The position numbers and the translations under genes are program-made. Below the pieces are notes generated by a model that was not told the DNA's origin, made no database searches, and was given only the letters and a program-made list of their open reading frames with translations. From contig JAIUCV010000008.1 of the NCBI GenBank assembly GCA_026724425.1, forward strand, positions 27,260,477 through 27,324,476: a DNA stretch of 64,000 bases. The letters run 5' to 3'. Every line of letters begins with the position of its first letter. Positions within the stretch are counted from its first letter, which is position 1. This document shows, piece after piece, positions 12,941 to 25,400 of this stretch. Source of the DNA: Erythrophleum ivorense (Eukaryota > Streptophyta > Magnoliopsida > Fabales > Fabaceae).

Positions 12941-14020
12941 CATCACCTAACTATTCACTTAGTTAAGGTGGATGTGTCTAGTTGAGCATTACATGAATAT
13001 ATTAAAAGGGTATGTGAAAAATTGAAGTTGACTAGAGGGCTACATTGTTGAACAGTACATAGTTGAAGAAGCTATTGAATTGTATACCAAATACCTATCC
13101 AGTGTCGATAATATTGGGCTTCTGGTATCTTAACACATGGGAAGAATTACTGCAGAAGGGATTATGGGAAATGAAATAGTTAGCATCTCAAGTACACAGT
13201 GGGAGCAAGCATATCTATATGTTCTGCACAACTCTAATGAGGTTGAGCTATATGTGTGGAAGCACAAGGAGATACTTAGAAGTTTGAACTCTAATAAGAA
13301 TGAAAGTTAGATATCAAAAGAACATAATTGGTTTTTTATAGATTAATTTAAAAGTCACATTTTTAGGGAATTAGATATGAATCCTAGTGCAATCTTTGAA
13401 AAATTAAGATGGTTTACAAGAGGCCTAAGCCTGCATGTCCTCTCTTACACCGGTTATCTCATCAACAGCTGCACATTTTATACAAAAGCACAGGATGATC
13501 GAAGCACAATGCAAAATAGTGGTGTAACTCTTATAACTCAATCTATGCAGGTTTCTAGTGATAAAGACAAAAATCTTATCTATGCGAACATGTCATACTT
13601 CGAGACAATTGAATATATGTGGGAGTTGGACTACATTTTATTTCGAGTGCTGATCTTCGGTTATAAGTGGGTTGACAATAAGAGCGACTTTCAAATTGAT
13701 GAGTCAGGGTTTATCCAGGTGGATCTTAATAAAGTAAAGTACTAAGATGAGCCTTTTATTTTTGCATCCCAAGCTCAACAAGTGTTCTATGTCCCCGATC
13801 TTTGTAGTAAGAAATGGTCCATTGTTTTGTTGACAAAAAAAATAAAATAAATGAGGACAAAAATGATGTTCAACATTGTCAAGATACTGATGTTGATGAT
13901 GATCCCTTTTTGGAGACATTGCTTGAAAGTGATTCCATTGAAAATGATGCCCTATATATGAGATATGATTATAAAGAGAGTATTTGGATTCTAAAGAAAG
14001 GGCAAAGAAGTCTAAATTAG
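12941..14020 (+). pseudogene. CACTA (En/Spm-like) transposase C-terminal remnant
   Basis: One frame can be followed with stops from about 12985 to 13830. It resembles the C-terminal half of plant CACTA transposases. The end of the DUF4218 region (LKGYVKN near 13000, then SSTQWEQAYLYVLHN and KEHNWFFID) is followed by the DUF4216 region at about 13510-13810 (NSGVT, WELDY, KWVDN, VDLNKV, FASQAQQVFYV). The frame shifts at about 13830 and ends in an acidic tail (DVDDDPF, then YKESIWI) at 14018-14020. Frame breaks include TAG at 13308. The longest open piece, 13377-13745, is not a separate gene. The catalytic N-terminal half and the terminal CACTA repeats are not visible here. As the deepest recognisable layer it is probably among the oldest sequences in the window. 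Confidence 0.85.
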
Positions 14021-14459
14021 ACTAAAAAAGGAAAAAGATTAAGTTAAATATGTATGCTTTCTTTTATTTTTCAATATGCTTTTGTATCCCCTTGAATGTC
14101 TTAAATATTTTTACTTTTCATCTTTGAATTGATTTTACAGGTAATTTGTTATTACTAGTTGTATTTGGTGATATTAGTATGTAATTTGCTGTTATTAGTT
14201 ATAAGAAAGAGTTTAAGACCCGGGGAATCTCTATTTTTAAGCCGTTATCTTGCCAGTTTTTCTTTGATATAAAATTTGTTTTAAAATAATATTTCTAAAA
14301 TTTGACCAAATTCCAGTTATTTAACTTCAAATTGTTCGTATTTCATTTTGTAGTACTTTTTAGATTCATATTGCAAAGAATACTCTGATGCTTCGATAAA
14401 TGAACCCAGGGAAGAGTGATCTCAATACGTGTTTCAGCAATGTCTGTTGATTTAGTATT
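14021..14459 (+). other. Non-coding sequence after the CACTA remnant
   Basis: A+T-rich sequence with no open frame of note. A TTTTACAGGTAA string near 14135 could be an old splice acceptor of the transposase transcript. I see no subterminal repeat array and no CACTA terminus, so the end of the DNA element is not established. Confidence 0.4.
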
Positions 14460-15158
14460 TGTAACATCTTAGCTATTTAGCTCTAATTTAACTATTATGG
14501 TTTAACAATAAGACCATTTGCTAATGAGTGAAAAATACTGAATTTAAAATTTTTGAAATTTATATACTTGCCTTATTCATAAATTTCATGTCAAACAACT
14601 TAACCATTAACAGTAAAACAACAGAATATTCTAGGAAAAATTCGGCAGAGTTTCCCCTTATAAAATTGATCATCCAGACCACTTAAATGGTCATAATACA
14701 ACCCAATCTCACAAACATGGAAAAATACAAATAATCTCAGAGTCATATACCATAACCTGAGCATAGAACATCAATCGTAAAGAAATAACTCAAGCTAGAG
14801 TTATACATCACTATTTATAAGATACTAGTATTTATAATAAAGCATGATGAAGTCAAACATAATCCATTTATATTCTTTATACATTACATTAAAATTAGAT
14901 ACAAAACATTTATATGTTTCTATAAATCCAAACATCATTCTTTCTTTTTTCCTTTGTTGGCACTGGAGCTTCAACTTGGAACTGATTAGTGGGAAGATAG
15001 AGATAGGGTGAGATTCGGGAGAATCTCAGTAGCTATACTCAAATAACCCAAAATAAGCATGAGACAGTCAAGCAAGAATGATGCAAGTATGCATGGTCAT
15101 ATAAAACTAACATAAATGCTTACATGTTTGCATTATCCTCAATCATAACCATGGAACT
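14460..15158 (-). mobile_element. 3' fragment of a minus-strand LTR
   Basis: The left edge is TGTAACATC; read on the minus strand the fragment ends GATGTTACA, an LTR end. The interior has 'ggtgagattcgg' and 'agaatctcagtagct' near 15010-15040. This is the reverse of the 'gagattc...gaatctcacc' segment of plus-strand LTRs and matches the minus-strand solo LTR near 29360. It is cut at 15158 by the next LTR. The other part was not found. Confidence 0.55.
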
Positions 15159-18100
15159 TGTAACACCTGGTTTTCATAAAAACAATAGAAACGGGCTAGA
15201 TATAAAAGATAGTCCTCTAAAATGAATGAGTTGAGGCCAAATAAAATTAGGATAAAATTCTAAATACTAAAAAATGAGGATCCAAGTCTTGAGATGCCTG
15301 AAAACCAGAGTCGGAGTGGCTAAATAAATTCAAATGAAATGTTGTGGCATTTTCGTAATTTTGGGAACTTTTTAGAAAACTCAAAGGGGGATCTTCAAAT
15401 GGAAAAATGAGTTTCCCAAGGTTCTCAGAGACCCAAAAATCTATAGGAACCCTTAGAAAAGGCTCAATAGTTTCAACTATAGGGTCAAAGGAAAAGGCTC
15501 TTGGAAAAGGCTTAAATCAAGGTATGTATCATGGCTTTCCTTGCTTCCTTCTTCTTGTTCTTCAAGGAGTGATTTTCGGCCACATAGATAACACCTAGGA
15601 GGGAGTGAATTCTGACCTAAACTAAGCATAAAACCTAGGTTTTTAAGGGTGAGAAACAAGTAGATACAAAGAAATTCCAAAAAGAAGCATTAGAGAACAA
15701 GTTTCCCAAACCTATGGATTTTATTGCACCATGGTATGTATGAAGCTTTCTAGTGGTATTTTTAATTGTCTAAGAGTGTATATGGGTTCTTGAGACACCT
15801 AGAAAGCCCTACATGTGCCGTTTCCTTCAAGAGAACTGCAAAATCCATGGGTGCTCCTAGGCTTTCTATGTCTCGACCGAACATGGTTCTTATACCTAGG
15901 GAGTGTTTTAAATTTTTCTAAGGGTAGAAAGGGACTAAAAATGATGAAAGAACATCAAAGGAAGCCTTAGAAAAAATTTATAAGCTTTAGTTTATGAGAT
16001 GAAGGTGTAGGCTCCATAATAAGACTTAAATGGAGTCAAGAGACCTAAATTAAACGAGAAAAGGGAGCAAAGAGCGTGAATTCTAGTAGTTGCTACATTA
16101 GGTCTTGTATGGAACCATAATGAAGTTATAGAACAAAGTAGCCTTCCATAGAGTATGTGTGATGCTAGAGCTTGCTTCAATGCTAGATATTGTTTCTATG
16201 GTTTTGGTGTGTGATTTGGGATTGTTTTGAGTCTTGTTTAGAAGGAGGATATTAGAAATTCAAGGAGAAGCCTATGGCAAAGGAAAAGGCTCTTGGAAAA
16301 GGCTTAAATCAAGGTATGTATTATGACTTTCCTTGCTTCCTTCTTCTTATTCTTCAATGAGTGATTTCAGTCACCTAAAGAACACCTAAGAGGGAGTGAA
16401 TTCTAACTTAAGCCAAGCATGAAACCTAGGTTTTTGAGGGTGAGATACAAGTAGATGCAAGGAAATTCCAAAAAGAAGCATTAGAAAATAAGTTTCCAAA
16501 ACCTAAGGATTTTATTGCACTATAGTATGTATAAAGCTTTCTAGTGGTATTTATAAATGTCTAAGAGTGTATATGGGTTCTTGAGATATCTAGAAAGCCT
16601 CACATGTGCCATTTCCTTCAAAAGAACTTGCAAAATCCATGGGTACTCCTAGGCTTGCTATGTCTCGACCAAACATGGTTCTTGTACATAGGGAGTGTTT
16701 TAAATTTTTGTAAGGGTAGAAAGGGACTAAAAATGATGGAAGAACATCAAAGGAAGTCTTGGGAAAAATTTAGAAGCTTTGGTTTGTGAGATGAAGGCGT
16801 AGGCTCCATAATGAGACTTAAAGAAGCAACTTGTATCTTGGCTTTTGGGAATGAATTTGTAAAGACTCCAAGGAGTCTAAATGAAGTCAAGAGACCTAAA
16901 TAGAAGGAGAAAATGGAGCAACGAGTATAAATTCTAGTAGTTGCTTCATTAGGTTTTGTATGGAACTATAATGAAGCTATAGAACAAAGTAGCCTTCCAT
17001 AGAGTCTGTTGATAAGCATAATTTATATATATTTTATTCTCCTATTCTTAGGCATTTTAATGATTAAATATGGCTTTAAGACCTTAATTAGATAAGATTT
17101 TGTTTTAGAAGCCATTTCGATATTTTAGGAATTTATTTGCAAAATTGTAGAATTTTAATGCATAGATCTTTTCAAATGAATTTTGTAAATATTTCTATTT
17201 CATTCTTTCCATTCCTTGTGTGCAGATTTTTAATGCAAATATGAAGCTTGAATGAGAATTTGACTTAAAGAAGAGAAGGAGAAGAGGTGGAAGCTCTCCA
17301 AGTTCAATGAAGCAACAACCATGTGGAGAACACACACAAGCAGAAATGAGGAAGAGCCACGAGTTGAATGGAGTGAAGGTACAGCTCGAATTCTACATGC
17401 AATGAAGATGGAGAAAGAAGCAAGGAGAAAACAAAGGAAAAGAATATATGTAGAACCACATGAACAGTAAACAAGAAAAAGAAGAGCTATAGATGCATGA
17501 AGGGAGCTTGCCACGGATAGAAGGGATCTGCATGAAGCATGAGGAGTTGCCAAATACACTCAACCATAAAGCAACGTCCAGTATACATAGAAGCAACACA
17601 AACTAACGAACAAGGAGCACGTTATCTAGAACCATGTTAACAAGAAGAAGCTACTGTTTTGAGAGGAGGAGTATGGGCTGGAGAAAGATGTGCATGGAAG
17701 ATTCAGAAGCCTCGAGCAGCAGAGAAGAAAAGCAATCCACGAGCTAAATGAGCTGAGAGAAAGTAAAATACATGCATTCAGAAATGAAGAAAACAAATGA
17801 AGAACACAAGAAGCATGTGAAGGAAAAACCACGTGGAAAAAGCTTGAACTCGAAGCAAATGAAAAGAAGAGGAAGCTACGTATGGACAGCAGCTGGACGA
17901 AGCAGAAACGCATGAGCTAGAAGTAGAGCTGGAGCAACGCTGGAATGACGCTGGACTGGGCAGAGAAAACTGGAAAAAATGAATGCCATTTGAAAAAATT
18001 TTCTCTTCAGTCTGAACAGCAGAATAGAGCACGAATAATTGCAGCAACATCCAGCAGAAAAGTCAAGCAACTGAAGGAGCTGCATGAAGCTAAGGTACAG

Positions 18101-18502
18101 ATGCACGGGAGAACTAGTTGCAAGCAAAGAGAAGGAGCTGAACAAACCAAGCAAGCCACAAACAGAAGCTATAAGAACAATGTTAAAAATAGAGCATGAA
18201 GCAACCAACTTGAGTTATTGGTTTGAAGGTGCTGAAACTGTGAAGACGCTGGAAAACGCTGAAGCTGGAGTTGACAAGAAGAGACCTTCACGTGAGAAAT
18301 AATAAATGAAGCATGCAAAGTTGACGTGAAGTTAATTAAGGAATCACGTGAACAGGAGCACGTTTAAGACGTTAAGAAAAACACGAGAAAGAAAAGAAGC
18401 TAAGCACATGAATTTTAAAGGAGATAGAAGCTTAATTCAGCATGCCTCTTTCGTTCATTTATGCCTCTCACAGTCCAAATCACTCACGCCTCAAACTCTC
18501 AG

Positions 18503-18525
18503 CCAATCCTTGCCTATATATAAAA
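18503..18525 (+). promoter_or_regulatory. CCAAT and TATA elements of the inserted LTR
   Basis: CCAAT at 18503-18507 and TATATATAAAA at 18515-18525. The 31871-34506 copy has TATATATATAAGG on the plus strand near 32974, so on its own (minus) strand a similar A+T box precedes the leader. This supports its use as the LTR promoter. Confidence 0.55.
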
Positions 18526-18851
18526 CCATTCACTTGTTCAAAAAGGTGTGGCTTTGCAACGAAGAGAACAAGAATTCTGGGCGTGGTTTTGCAACCAAGA
18601 AAGGAGTGCAGAACGTGAGAGAGATTCCTGGAGCATTCTTTCGTGATTTATTTATGGCTAATGCAAAGTCCATCAACTCTTCTCTAATTAACATCTCCAT
18701 GGCAGCTTAATTCAACCATGGTGGGTAGCTGAAAATTGGAAGCTCCCAGATGAAGATTTGAGCTCCATCTTCTCCTACAAAATTGGATAATTATTCCTTA
18801 CTATGTCTTTTAATTTCCAGCATTAAATCTTTGATTAATTTGACTAGGTTT

Positions 18852-18923
18852 AGTTAATTGATTTAGGAATTTAGTTGTTGAAAAAAAAAATATCCAGAAA
18901 CTAAATTCCTAAATCAATTAACT
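18852..18923. repeat. Perfect 25-bp inverted repeat, 22-base loop
   Basis: The arms 18852-18876 and 18899-18923 are exact reverse complements of 25 bases. The loop 18877-18898 holds a ten-A run. It marks the broken right end of the inserted LTR. The left arm resembles the 'ttaattgattnaggaa' words of this LTR family, so the right arm is probably a small inverted duplication made at the breakpoint. Confidence 0.85.
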
Positions 18924-20115
18924 TGCTTCACTGGTTTTGGTGTGTGATTTGGGACTATTTTGAGTCTTGTTTAGAGGGAGGATATTAGAAATTCAAGGAG
19001 AAGCCCATAGCAAAGAAAAAGGCTCTTAGAAAAGGCTTGAATCAAGGTATGTATTATGACTTTCCTTGCTTCCTTCTTCTTATTCTTCAATGAGTGATTT
19101 CGAACACCTAGAGAACACCTAAGAGGGAGTGAATTCTAACCTAAGCCAAGCATGAAACCTAGGTTTTTGAGGGTGAGATATAAGTAGATGCAAAGAAATT
19201 CCAAAAAGAAGCATTAGCAAATAAGTTTCCAAAACCTAGGGATTTTATTACACCATAGTATGTATAAAGCTTTCTAGTGGTATTTCTAAATGTCTAAGAG
19301 TGTATATGGGTTCTTGAGACACCTAGAAAGCCTCACACATGCCATTTCCTTCAAGAGAACTTGCAAAATCCATAGGTGCTCCTAAGCTTGCTATGTCTTG
19401 GTGTTCTTGTACTTAGAGAGTGTTTTAAATTTTTCTAAGGGTAGAAAGGGACTACAAATGATGGAAGAACATCAAAGGAAGCCTTGGAAAAAATTTAGAA
19501 GTTTTGGTTTGTGAGATGAAGGGGTAGGCTCCATAATGAGACTTAAAGAAGAAACTTGCATTTAGGCTTTTAGGAATGAATTTGTGAAGACTCCAAGGAG
19601 TCTAAATGGAGTTAAGAGACTTAAATAGAAGAAGAAAATGGAGCCAAGAGTATGAATTCTAGTAGTTGCTTCATTAGGTCTTGTATGGAACTATAATAAA
19701 GCTATAGAACAAAGTAGCCTTCCATAGAGTGTGTGTGATGCTAGAGCTTGCTTCAATGATGTAATTGTGTTTTGTTTGATATGTTTAGGCCAAAAGAATC
19801 AAACTCCACCTAGTTGCAAGTTTATGGCCGAAAAGGGAGAGGAATAACTAAGGAAAAGTGTGTAAATCTTGTTTTAAGGTAGCTCTCTAACCTTTTTCTC
19901 ATGCATTACTTAGATGTTTATTTGTCTTTGAGTGCTTGTGTGTACATTTCAACCATGAGAAATGCTTCGGCTATTGCTTATAAGCTATGGTACCATTATG
20001 TTTCTTGAAATATGTTTGTGTGTGCAATATGGCTTGAATGGTTTGGTTGTGCCAAAAGTTCCTTAACAAAGGTGAGGATGAGCCAAAAGTCCTTATAAAT
20101 GGGTGAGACAAAGCC

Positions 20116-21060
20116 ACTTATACCCTAGATAAATTAGCCCAGTTATACATCTGGGAGATAGTGAGGTTACATGGGATGCCTAGAAGCATAGTGTCAGATA
20201 GAGATCCCAGGTTCATTTCAAACTTCTGGAGATCGTTACAGGATGCTCTAGGCACTAGGTTAGGATTTAGCATAGCCTATTACCCCTAGACAGATGGTCA
20301 GACAGAGAGAACTATCCAAACCCTAGAGGACATGCTGAAGGCGTGTGTTTTAAAGATGAAAGGAAACTGGGATATATACTTGCCTCTAGCAGAGTTTTCT
20401 TATAATAATAGTTATCATGTGAGTATTCAAATGGCACTACATGAGGCATTATACAGGAGGAAGTGTAGGTCCCTAATGTGTTAGGTTATGCTAGGAGAGA
20501 GAAGCCTCATAGGCTCAAAATTAGTGGACCAAACCTTTAGGCAAATTGAGACCATAAGAAAGAAACTCTTAATGGCATAGAGTAGATAGAAAAGTTATGC
20601 AAATAGACGGAGAAGGACATTAAAGTTTAAGGTTGGAGACTATGTCTTTATTAGAGTGTCTCCAGTCACAGGGATATGTAGGTCCATTAATAGTAAAAAG
20701 CTCAGTCCAAAATACATAGATCCATTCCAAATTCTTAATAAACTAGGAACTGTGGCCTATAACTTGCCCCTCCCCCAAACTCGAGCCAAGTTAATAATGT
20801 ATTCCATGTATCCTAGCTTAAAAAATACTAGCTTGACCCCTCACATGTCATAGAATTTGAAAATGTACAGTTACAGGATAATCTGTCTTATATAGTATCA
20901 CCAGATTAGATTGTGGATGTTAGACTCAAGCAGTTACGGAATAAGACGATATTACTGGTGAAAATGGTTTGAAAGGGGTTATCTCCCAAAGAAGCTACTT
21001 AGGAGCTAGAAGAAGACATAAGAAAGAAATATCCAGAACTCTTCCCATGAGGTATGTTAT
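20116..21060 (+). pseudogene. Gypsy G2 integrase end and chromodomain-like tail
   Basis: Remnant of a Ty3/Gypsy pol. From about 20116 it reads through the integrase core (IVSDRDPRF near 20190, YYP-TDGQTERT near 20280, then the DDE glutamate region and LAEFSYNNSYH near 20390). The GPY-like region (LSPKYIDPFQIL) is near 20703-20740. The end, near 20900-21050, has LKQLRNK followed by LVKMV and KKYPELF, as in the CR-type chromodomain of plant Tekay/Del chromoviruses. Stops at 20287 (Q), 20970 (W) and 21000 (W), plus frameshifts, disable it. Integrase normally joins element DNA to chromosomes; the tail is thought to guide targeting to heterochromatin. Confidence 0.9.
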
Positions 21061-21087
21061 CTAAATTTCAAGGACAAAATTTTATTT

Positions 21088-21100
21088 AAGGGGAGAGAAA
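21088..21100 (+). promoter_or_regulatory. Polypurine tract of G2
   Basis: AAGGGGAGAGAAA sits directly before the LTR start TGTAATGTCTGG at 21101. This is the plus-strand primer site for reverse transcription in LTR elements and fixes the orientation and the 3' LTR start. Confidence 0.8.
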
Positions 21101-22448
21101 TGTAATGTCTGGTTCTTGTAAAAATGACAAAAATAGATACATTTTAAGAGTAAGTCCTCTAAAATGAATTGGTTAAGGTCCAGAAAAATTAGAATAATGA
21201 TCTAGACATTAAGTAATAAAAATAGGAGGCCAGAGGTGCCCTAAAACAGAAACCAAAATAATCAGATGGAATTTAATGAAATAGCTATGTAACGTAATGG
21301 TATTTTCATAATTTTGGATAATTTTTAGAATACTCATATGAGGGCTTTTTAAATGAAAAATTTGAGCTCTCTAGGGTTCTCAGAGGCTTTAAAAATTATG
21401 GGAAGCCCCAGGACAGTTAAAACCCATCTGGTGTACGTTTTTTAACAACAGTTGACCCGAACTTTAACCCTTTTGTTCGTGAAGGTTTTAGCTCCAAATT
21501 GAGTGATTCCAAAGGCTTTTTATAATATTGAGAACCTAGATTTTATGATGAAAAAGATGGTTCTCAAAAAGCAACTAAAAAAAACTAGAAATAAAAATGC
21601 CAAGTTTATGGGGCATAAATGGAATTTCCTTAGAAACAATTCTTAAACCCTCCCTATATATATGATGTGCCCCACTTTTCTCCTTATTTGGCTGAATTTA
21701 TTTCTGCCCTAAAATAGAAGTGATAACAAGGGAGAGAGGTATACAAGAGAAGGGAAAAGGAAGATGAAAAATCAAGGTAAGAAAGGTATGATTTCCATGG
21801 AATTGCCTAGTCTTCTCTTTAGCAAACTTAATCTCCTCCTTCTCCTCCTTCTTTCTATAGTTTTATTGAAGTTTTTGGTGCTGTTTTGAGATTAGACCAG
21901 AGGGGACATTTTGAATTTGGAAAGGAGAATCCACGCAAAAGAAGAAGCATCCAAAGGAAGCTAGGAAATCAAGTTAGTTTAGTTGTTTCCATGCTTCTCC
22001 TTCCTTGTTCTTGTTCTTGTGTATTTCATCCCATGTATGGACAGCCAAGAGGAATTGAATTTTGAACCAAACCAAGGGTGAATCTTAGAAATTAGAGTGT
22101 GGGAAATAAGAATATGCAAAGGAAACAAAGAAAGAACCATGATTTTCCAAGATACATAATCTAGGTTTTTAGTTGCACCTTGGTTTGTAAGATGAGTTCT
22201 AGCTATTAATTAAGATGTTTAAGAGTTCATATGAGTTTATAAGACACCAAGAGAGCCTCCCACATATATTTCCCATCAAAGAAAGAAAAATAATCCCATT
22301 GGTGTCTAAAGGAGGCATAGTCTCGGCCAAGAAGGGAAGGGACACCTAGGGGGTGTTTTAATTTCTTCCAAGCTTAGTTTTGTATCATATATGATGGGAG
22401 AGTATGAGAGGAAGCCTTGAAAAAATTTTAGGATGCCTAGAAAATATG
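21101..22448 (+). mobile_element. G2 3' LTR, truncated
   Basis: Starts TGTAATGTCTGG after the polypurine tract and follows the family-A LTR plan through a 'tcctaaaatga' block, 'aaatgaaaaatttgagct', a TATA-like run 'ccctatatatatgatg' near 21652, and leader sequence. At about 22449 it switches to the 5' LTR of G1, losing its own last 2 kb or so and the first 100-odd bases of the G1 LTR. Confidence 0.8.
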
Positions 22449-25400
22449 TAAAAGGGATCAGAAAAAGATCTCAAAGAGTCTCAAAGGCTAAGTATAAAGG
22501 AACTAGGGACTAAAGTGTAAAGAAAAGTTATGAGCTGAGCAAAATGTATAGATTACCCGAAAGTTCCAGGAACCTTGATTTTACCCCCTATTTGTGACTT
22601 TAGGCATGAATATCAAAAAGATCAAGTAGGAATTTCAGGAATCCATAACCCACGGTTAAACCCCATTTGATGAGACGAATATGATGACGCCAAGTTGTCT
22701 GGATGGGCAGGTGGGATCTTGTTAGCCTGATCAGTAGCCATGAGTAAAATGGAATGAGGAAGTTGTGACACCCATGGAAATATGAATAGCTAAAGGGCTT
22801 AAAAACTCTGAAGGAGTTTCAGGAACTAAATTGCAATAAATAAAAATTTTAAGGTACAATTATAATACAAAACGATAAAAATTACACCTAAAGACCCGGA
22901 TGTTTTATTGACACTGAAATTTACAAGGATCGAGGTCGCAGGGCCTTGATCCATGTTTGAGGTTCAATATGGCCAAAAAGTAGAGAAAATAATATTTATA
23001 AATTTTAGAAAGTCTAAAGGTATACATTATATTGTAAAACCTTAATCAGGCCCGAACATTGGATTTGGACTGCTGTAAGGTTCGATAGTCGATTCTAAAG
23101 GCCCAATAAGATAAAAGAAGGTATAATTAGGGTTTTAGAGAAAATGAAACCCATATATAAATATAAAATACAAATGAAAGAGAAGAAAGGATTTTTGGTT
23201 AGTTTAAAGGATTAACCATAGTTATGTTAGAAATTGACCATGGTTAAGTTAAAAAATTAACCATGGTTACTAACCATCAAATCATCATAACTTAAGGGTT
23301 AAGAATAGACATCCAATTGTGTGGCCAAGAAATTTTGTGAAGGAGATATTTAGTCATGAAATTAGAAAATCAAAAGAAAAAGAATGGAAGGTTAAGATTT
23401 GATCTTGAAAAGGTTGATCCAATGGCCCAAATTTGATATAAACATTTAACTTCATTTAAATTCATCTTCTTCCCCTCCATTCAGCCATTTTCATGCCACA
23501 CACAAGAAAGAGAGAGAGAAAAATGTGAAGAGTGAAAGCAAGGGAGGAAAAGTAGAAGAGGAAGTGAAATCAAGCAAAAATACCACCATTCTTCACTAAA
23601 TTGCTTCATCTTCTTCATCCTCCAATCATTTTCTCCAAAGGGAAGCTGCATCTTCATCCTTTCTTCAAGGTGGCATGCTGGTCCAAGGGGGAAAAGAAGG
23701 GACTTTAGTATGATAAAAGCAAAGGAAGCAAGGATTAAGCTTAAAGAGTAGGTTTCCTCCACTTTACACTTGAAAATCATATGGTTTAAGTAAGTTTTGT
23801 TAAACCCTAGTTATAGGTCACTCTTGGATGGCATGAGGATGATTAGAAATGGAGTTTATATGTTGAATATGAAGGCCTAGGAATGGAGTTTATATGTTGA
23901 CAATGAAGGCCATATGAGCTTATTCATTGTTGTTATGTCCTGAAACTTTGAAAAACACAAAGATTGTAATTTTTGGGAAAATGGAATTTATAAGGAGATG
24001 CTGTCCAAATTTTCTCAAAATTTTTATGGTGTTTTCTTAATGTCCTAGAGTCATGTATGCCAAATTTTAGGTCTTAAAACATAAAGGAAGAAGCTATGGA
24101 ATTTTTAGAACCAAAGAAACTCAATTTTGAACCTAAAATAGATCTAGATTCTGTTATGACCAGAACATATTGTTGGGGCCAGAATTTGATAATTTTAAGT
24201 ATTCCAATAGATTTAAAAGGTGTTTTTAGCTAGGAATACCTATAGGAAAGCCCTCAAAACTTATGGAATAAAATCACTAAATCTTTGGCCAAGAAATGCA
24301 CACTATTCAGCCATAGTGGTTTAGAAGACAAGGAGTTGGATTTTTCCAATTTCAATGGTTCCAATGAATTTAAAAAGGGTCATATTACTTTAGGACGTGC
24401 CCTTGGAATGATGATAAAAGGCCTAGAGCAAAAGTCAAAGTTGAGCCAAAAAGTCAACTCTTAGTTAAAATAAAGGAATTAAGGGGATTTAAGCAATTTT
24501 AAGGATTCAAGGTCTATGTGATGACTATAATGAATTATTATTATGATTATAGGGTTTGATATTTGTTTGGGAACTCTAAGAGCAAGTGGACTGAGTTTTA
24601 AGGCTTGAGGAGCAAAATTTGTTAAGGTAGTAGTTTTCCTTTCTCTTTCTTTAAGTTTGTATGTTTGTATAATGATGAGTGTTATACTATATCGAGTGTC
24701 ATTTATATGATAAGATGAGATATATACACTTGGATTGTGCTTGGGCTTGTATGAAATTCCTTGCATTACTATGTGGTATATGGCAGCTTGATTGGCATTA
24801 TGTTATGTACTTACATGCTTGCTTATGAATGAGATTAGTTTACTACTACTGAGATTTTATAATCTCACCCTAAATATAACCTATGCTAGGTCCAAGTTCA
24901 AGCAAAGAAAGGGCCAAGGGTGTGGAGGCATAAATCAAGGACCTTACTTTTATGCATCACATTTTGTCATGTAATCAAATATTTTTTATTATTGTATGTA
25001 TGAACTATGTTATGATACCGTATGGTAATAGAGTATGCAGCAGAAAGCTATGTATATATTCAACCCTTAAGTAAAAAGAATATAACTAGCGTACCCAAAA
25101 CGCAAAGATGCATGTGCTTGTATAAAGGCAAAATAATAATAATAATATGTCAAATAAAGGGTAAAATCGTCCATTTTTTGTAGGGACATTTTTATATGAA
25201 TTTATATGTATTCTGCTGAGTAAGTATTTTTCCCTTCTAAAGGATTTAGAAAGCTTAAATTAAAGCCTTAAACTAACCTCATACGATTTTCTTATAATTA
25301 ATTACGTATTTTCAAAGTCGGATAAAATTTCAAAAATGACCAAATGAATAGTGAAATTTGTATGAGGAAGTTTTTGAAAGAAAAAGTTTAATCAATTCAG

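Larger units (their letters stand above)
17010..18923 (+). mobile_element. LTR of the tRNA-Asp-primed family, 3'-truncated
   Basis: Starts TGATAAGCATAATT, the true 5' end of the LTRs of the element at 46094-53027 (which lies on the minus strand). It is followed by a purine-rich U3 of about 1.3 kb full of 'gaagc', 'gagct' and 'aagaag' words, then a CCAAT box and a strong TATA box. The 3' end (GACGAGCCTCTCA) is absent; it stops in an inverted repeat near 18923. It splits the second tandem unit of the surrounding LTR. The overlapping Ser/Cys/Leu-rich frames on the minus strand (17230-18208) and the frames at 17945-18710 are composition effects. Confidence 0.75.
15485..19745 (+). repeat. Three tandem copies of an LTR segment of about 0.8 kb
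   Basis: The anchor 'ggctct..gaaaaggct' followed by 'caaggtatgta' occurs near 15498, 16290 and 19020. Each copy continues through the same order: 'gagggagtgaattct', 'cctaggttttt', 'ttctagtggtatt', 'gtgttttaaattttt', 'tagttgctncattagg' and 'agccttccatagagt' (near 16145, 16991 and 19720). The second and third copies also share about 80 bases before the anchor. With the 17010-18923 insertion removed, the two periods are close to 0.79 and 0.82 kb. The second and third copies look more alike than either does to the first. Confidence 0.8.
15159..20115 (+). mobile_element. Gypsy LTR with a triplicated segment, truncated
   Basis: Starts TGTAACACCTGG at 15159 and keeps the conserved family-A order: a 'catttycgtaatttt' block near 15345, an 'aaatgraaaa...gagtt' block near 15400, 'gtagctctct' near 19880 and a GGTGAGG array near 20070. 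Between about 15485 and 19745 a segment of about 0.8 kb is present three times. The second copy is interrupted by an unrelated LTR (17010-18923). The LTR stops within the GGTGAGG array and abuts an integrase remnant at about 20116, so the LTR 3' end and any gag have been deleted. Confidence 0.75.

Noticed and set aside
14460..14480. TGTAACATC read as the start of a plus-strand LTR
   Set aside because: LTR starts and ends are inverted versions of each other. The inner landmarks 14920-15150 run in minus orientation, so this is an LTR end.
17230..18208. Overlapping Ser/Cys/Leu-rich minus-strand frames
   Set aside because: Same purine-rich U3 in the other orientation; a composition effect, not conserved as protein.
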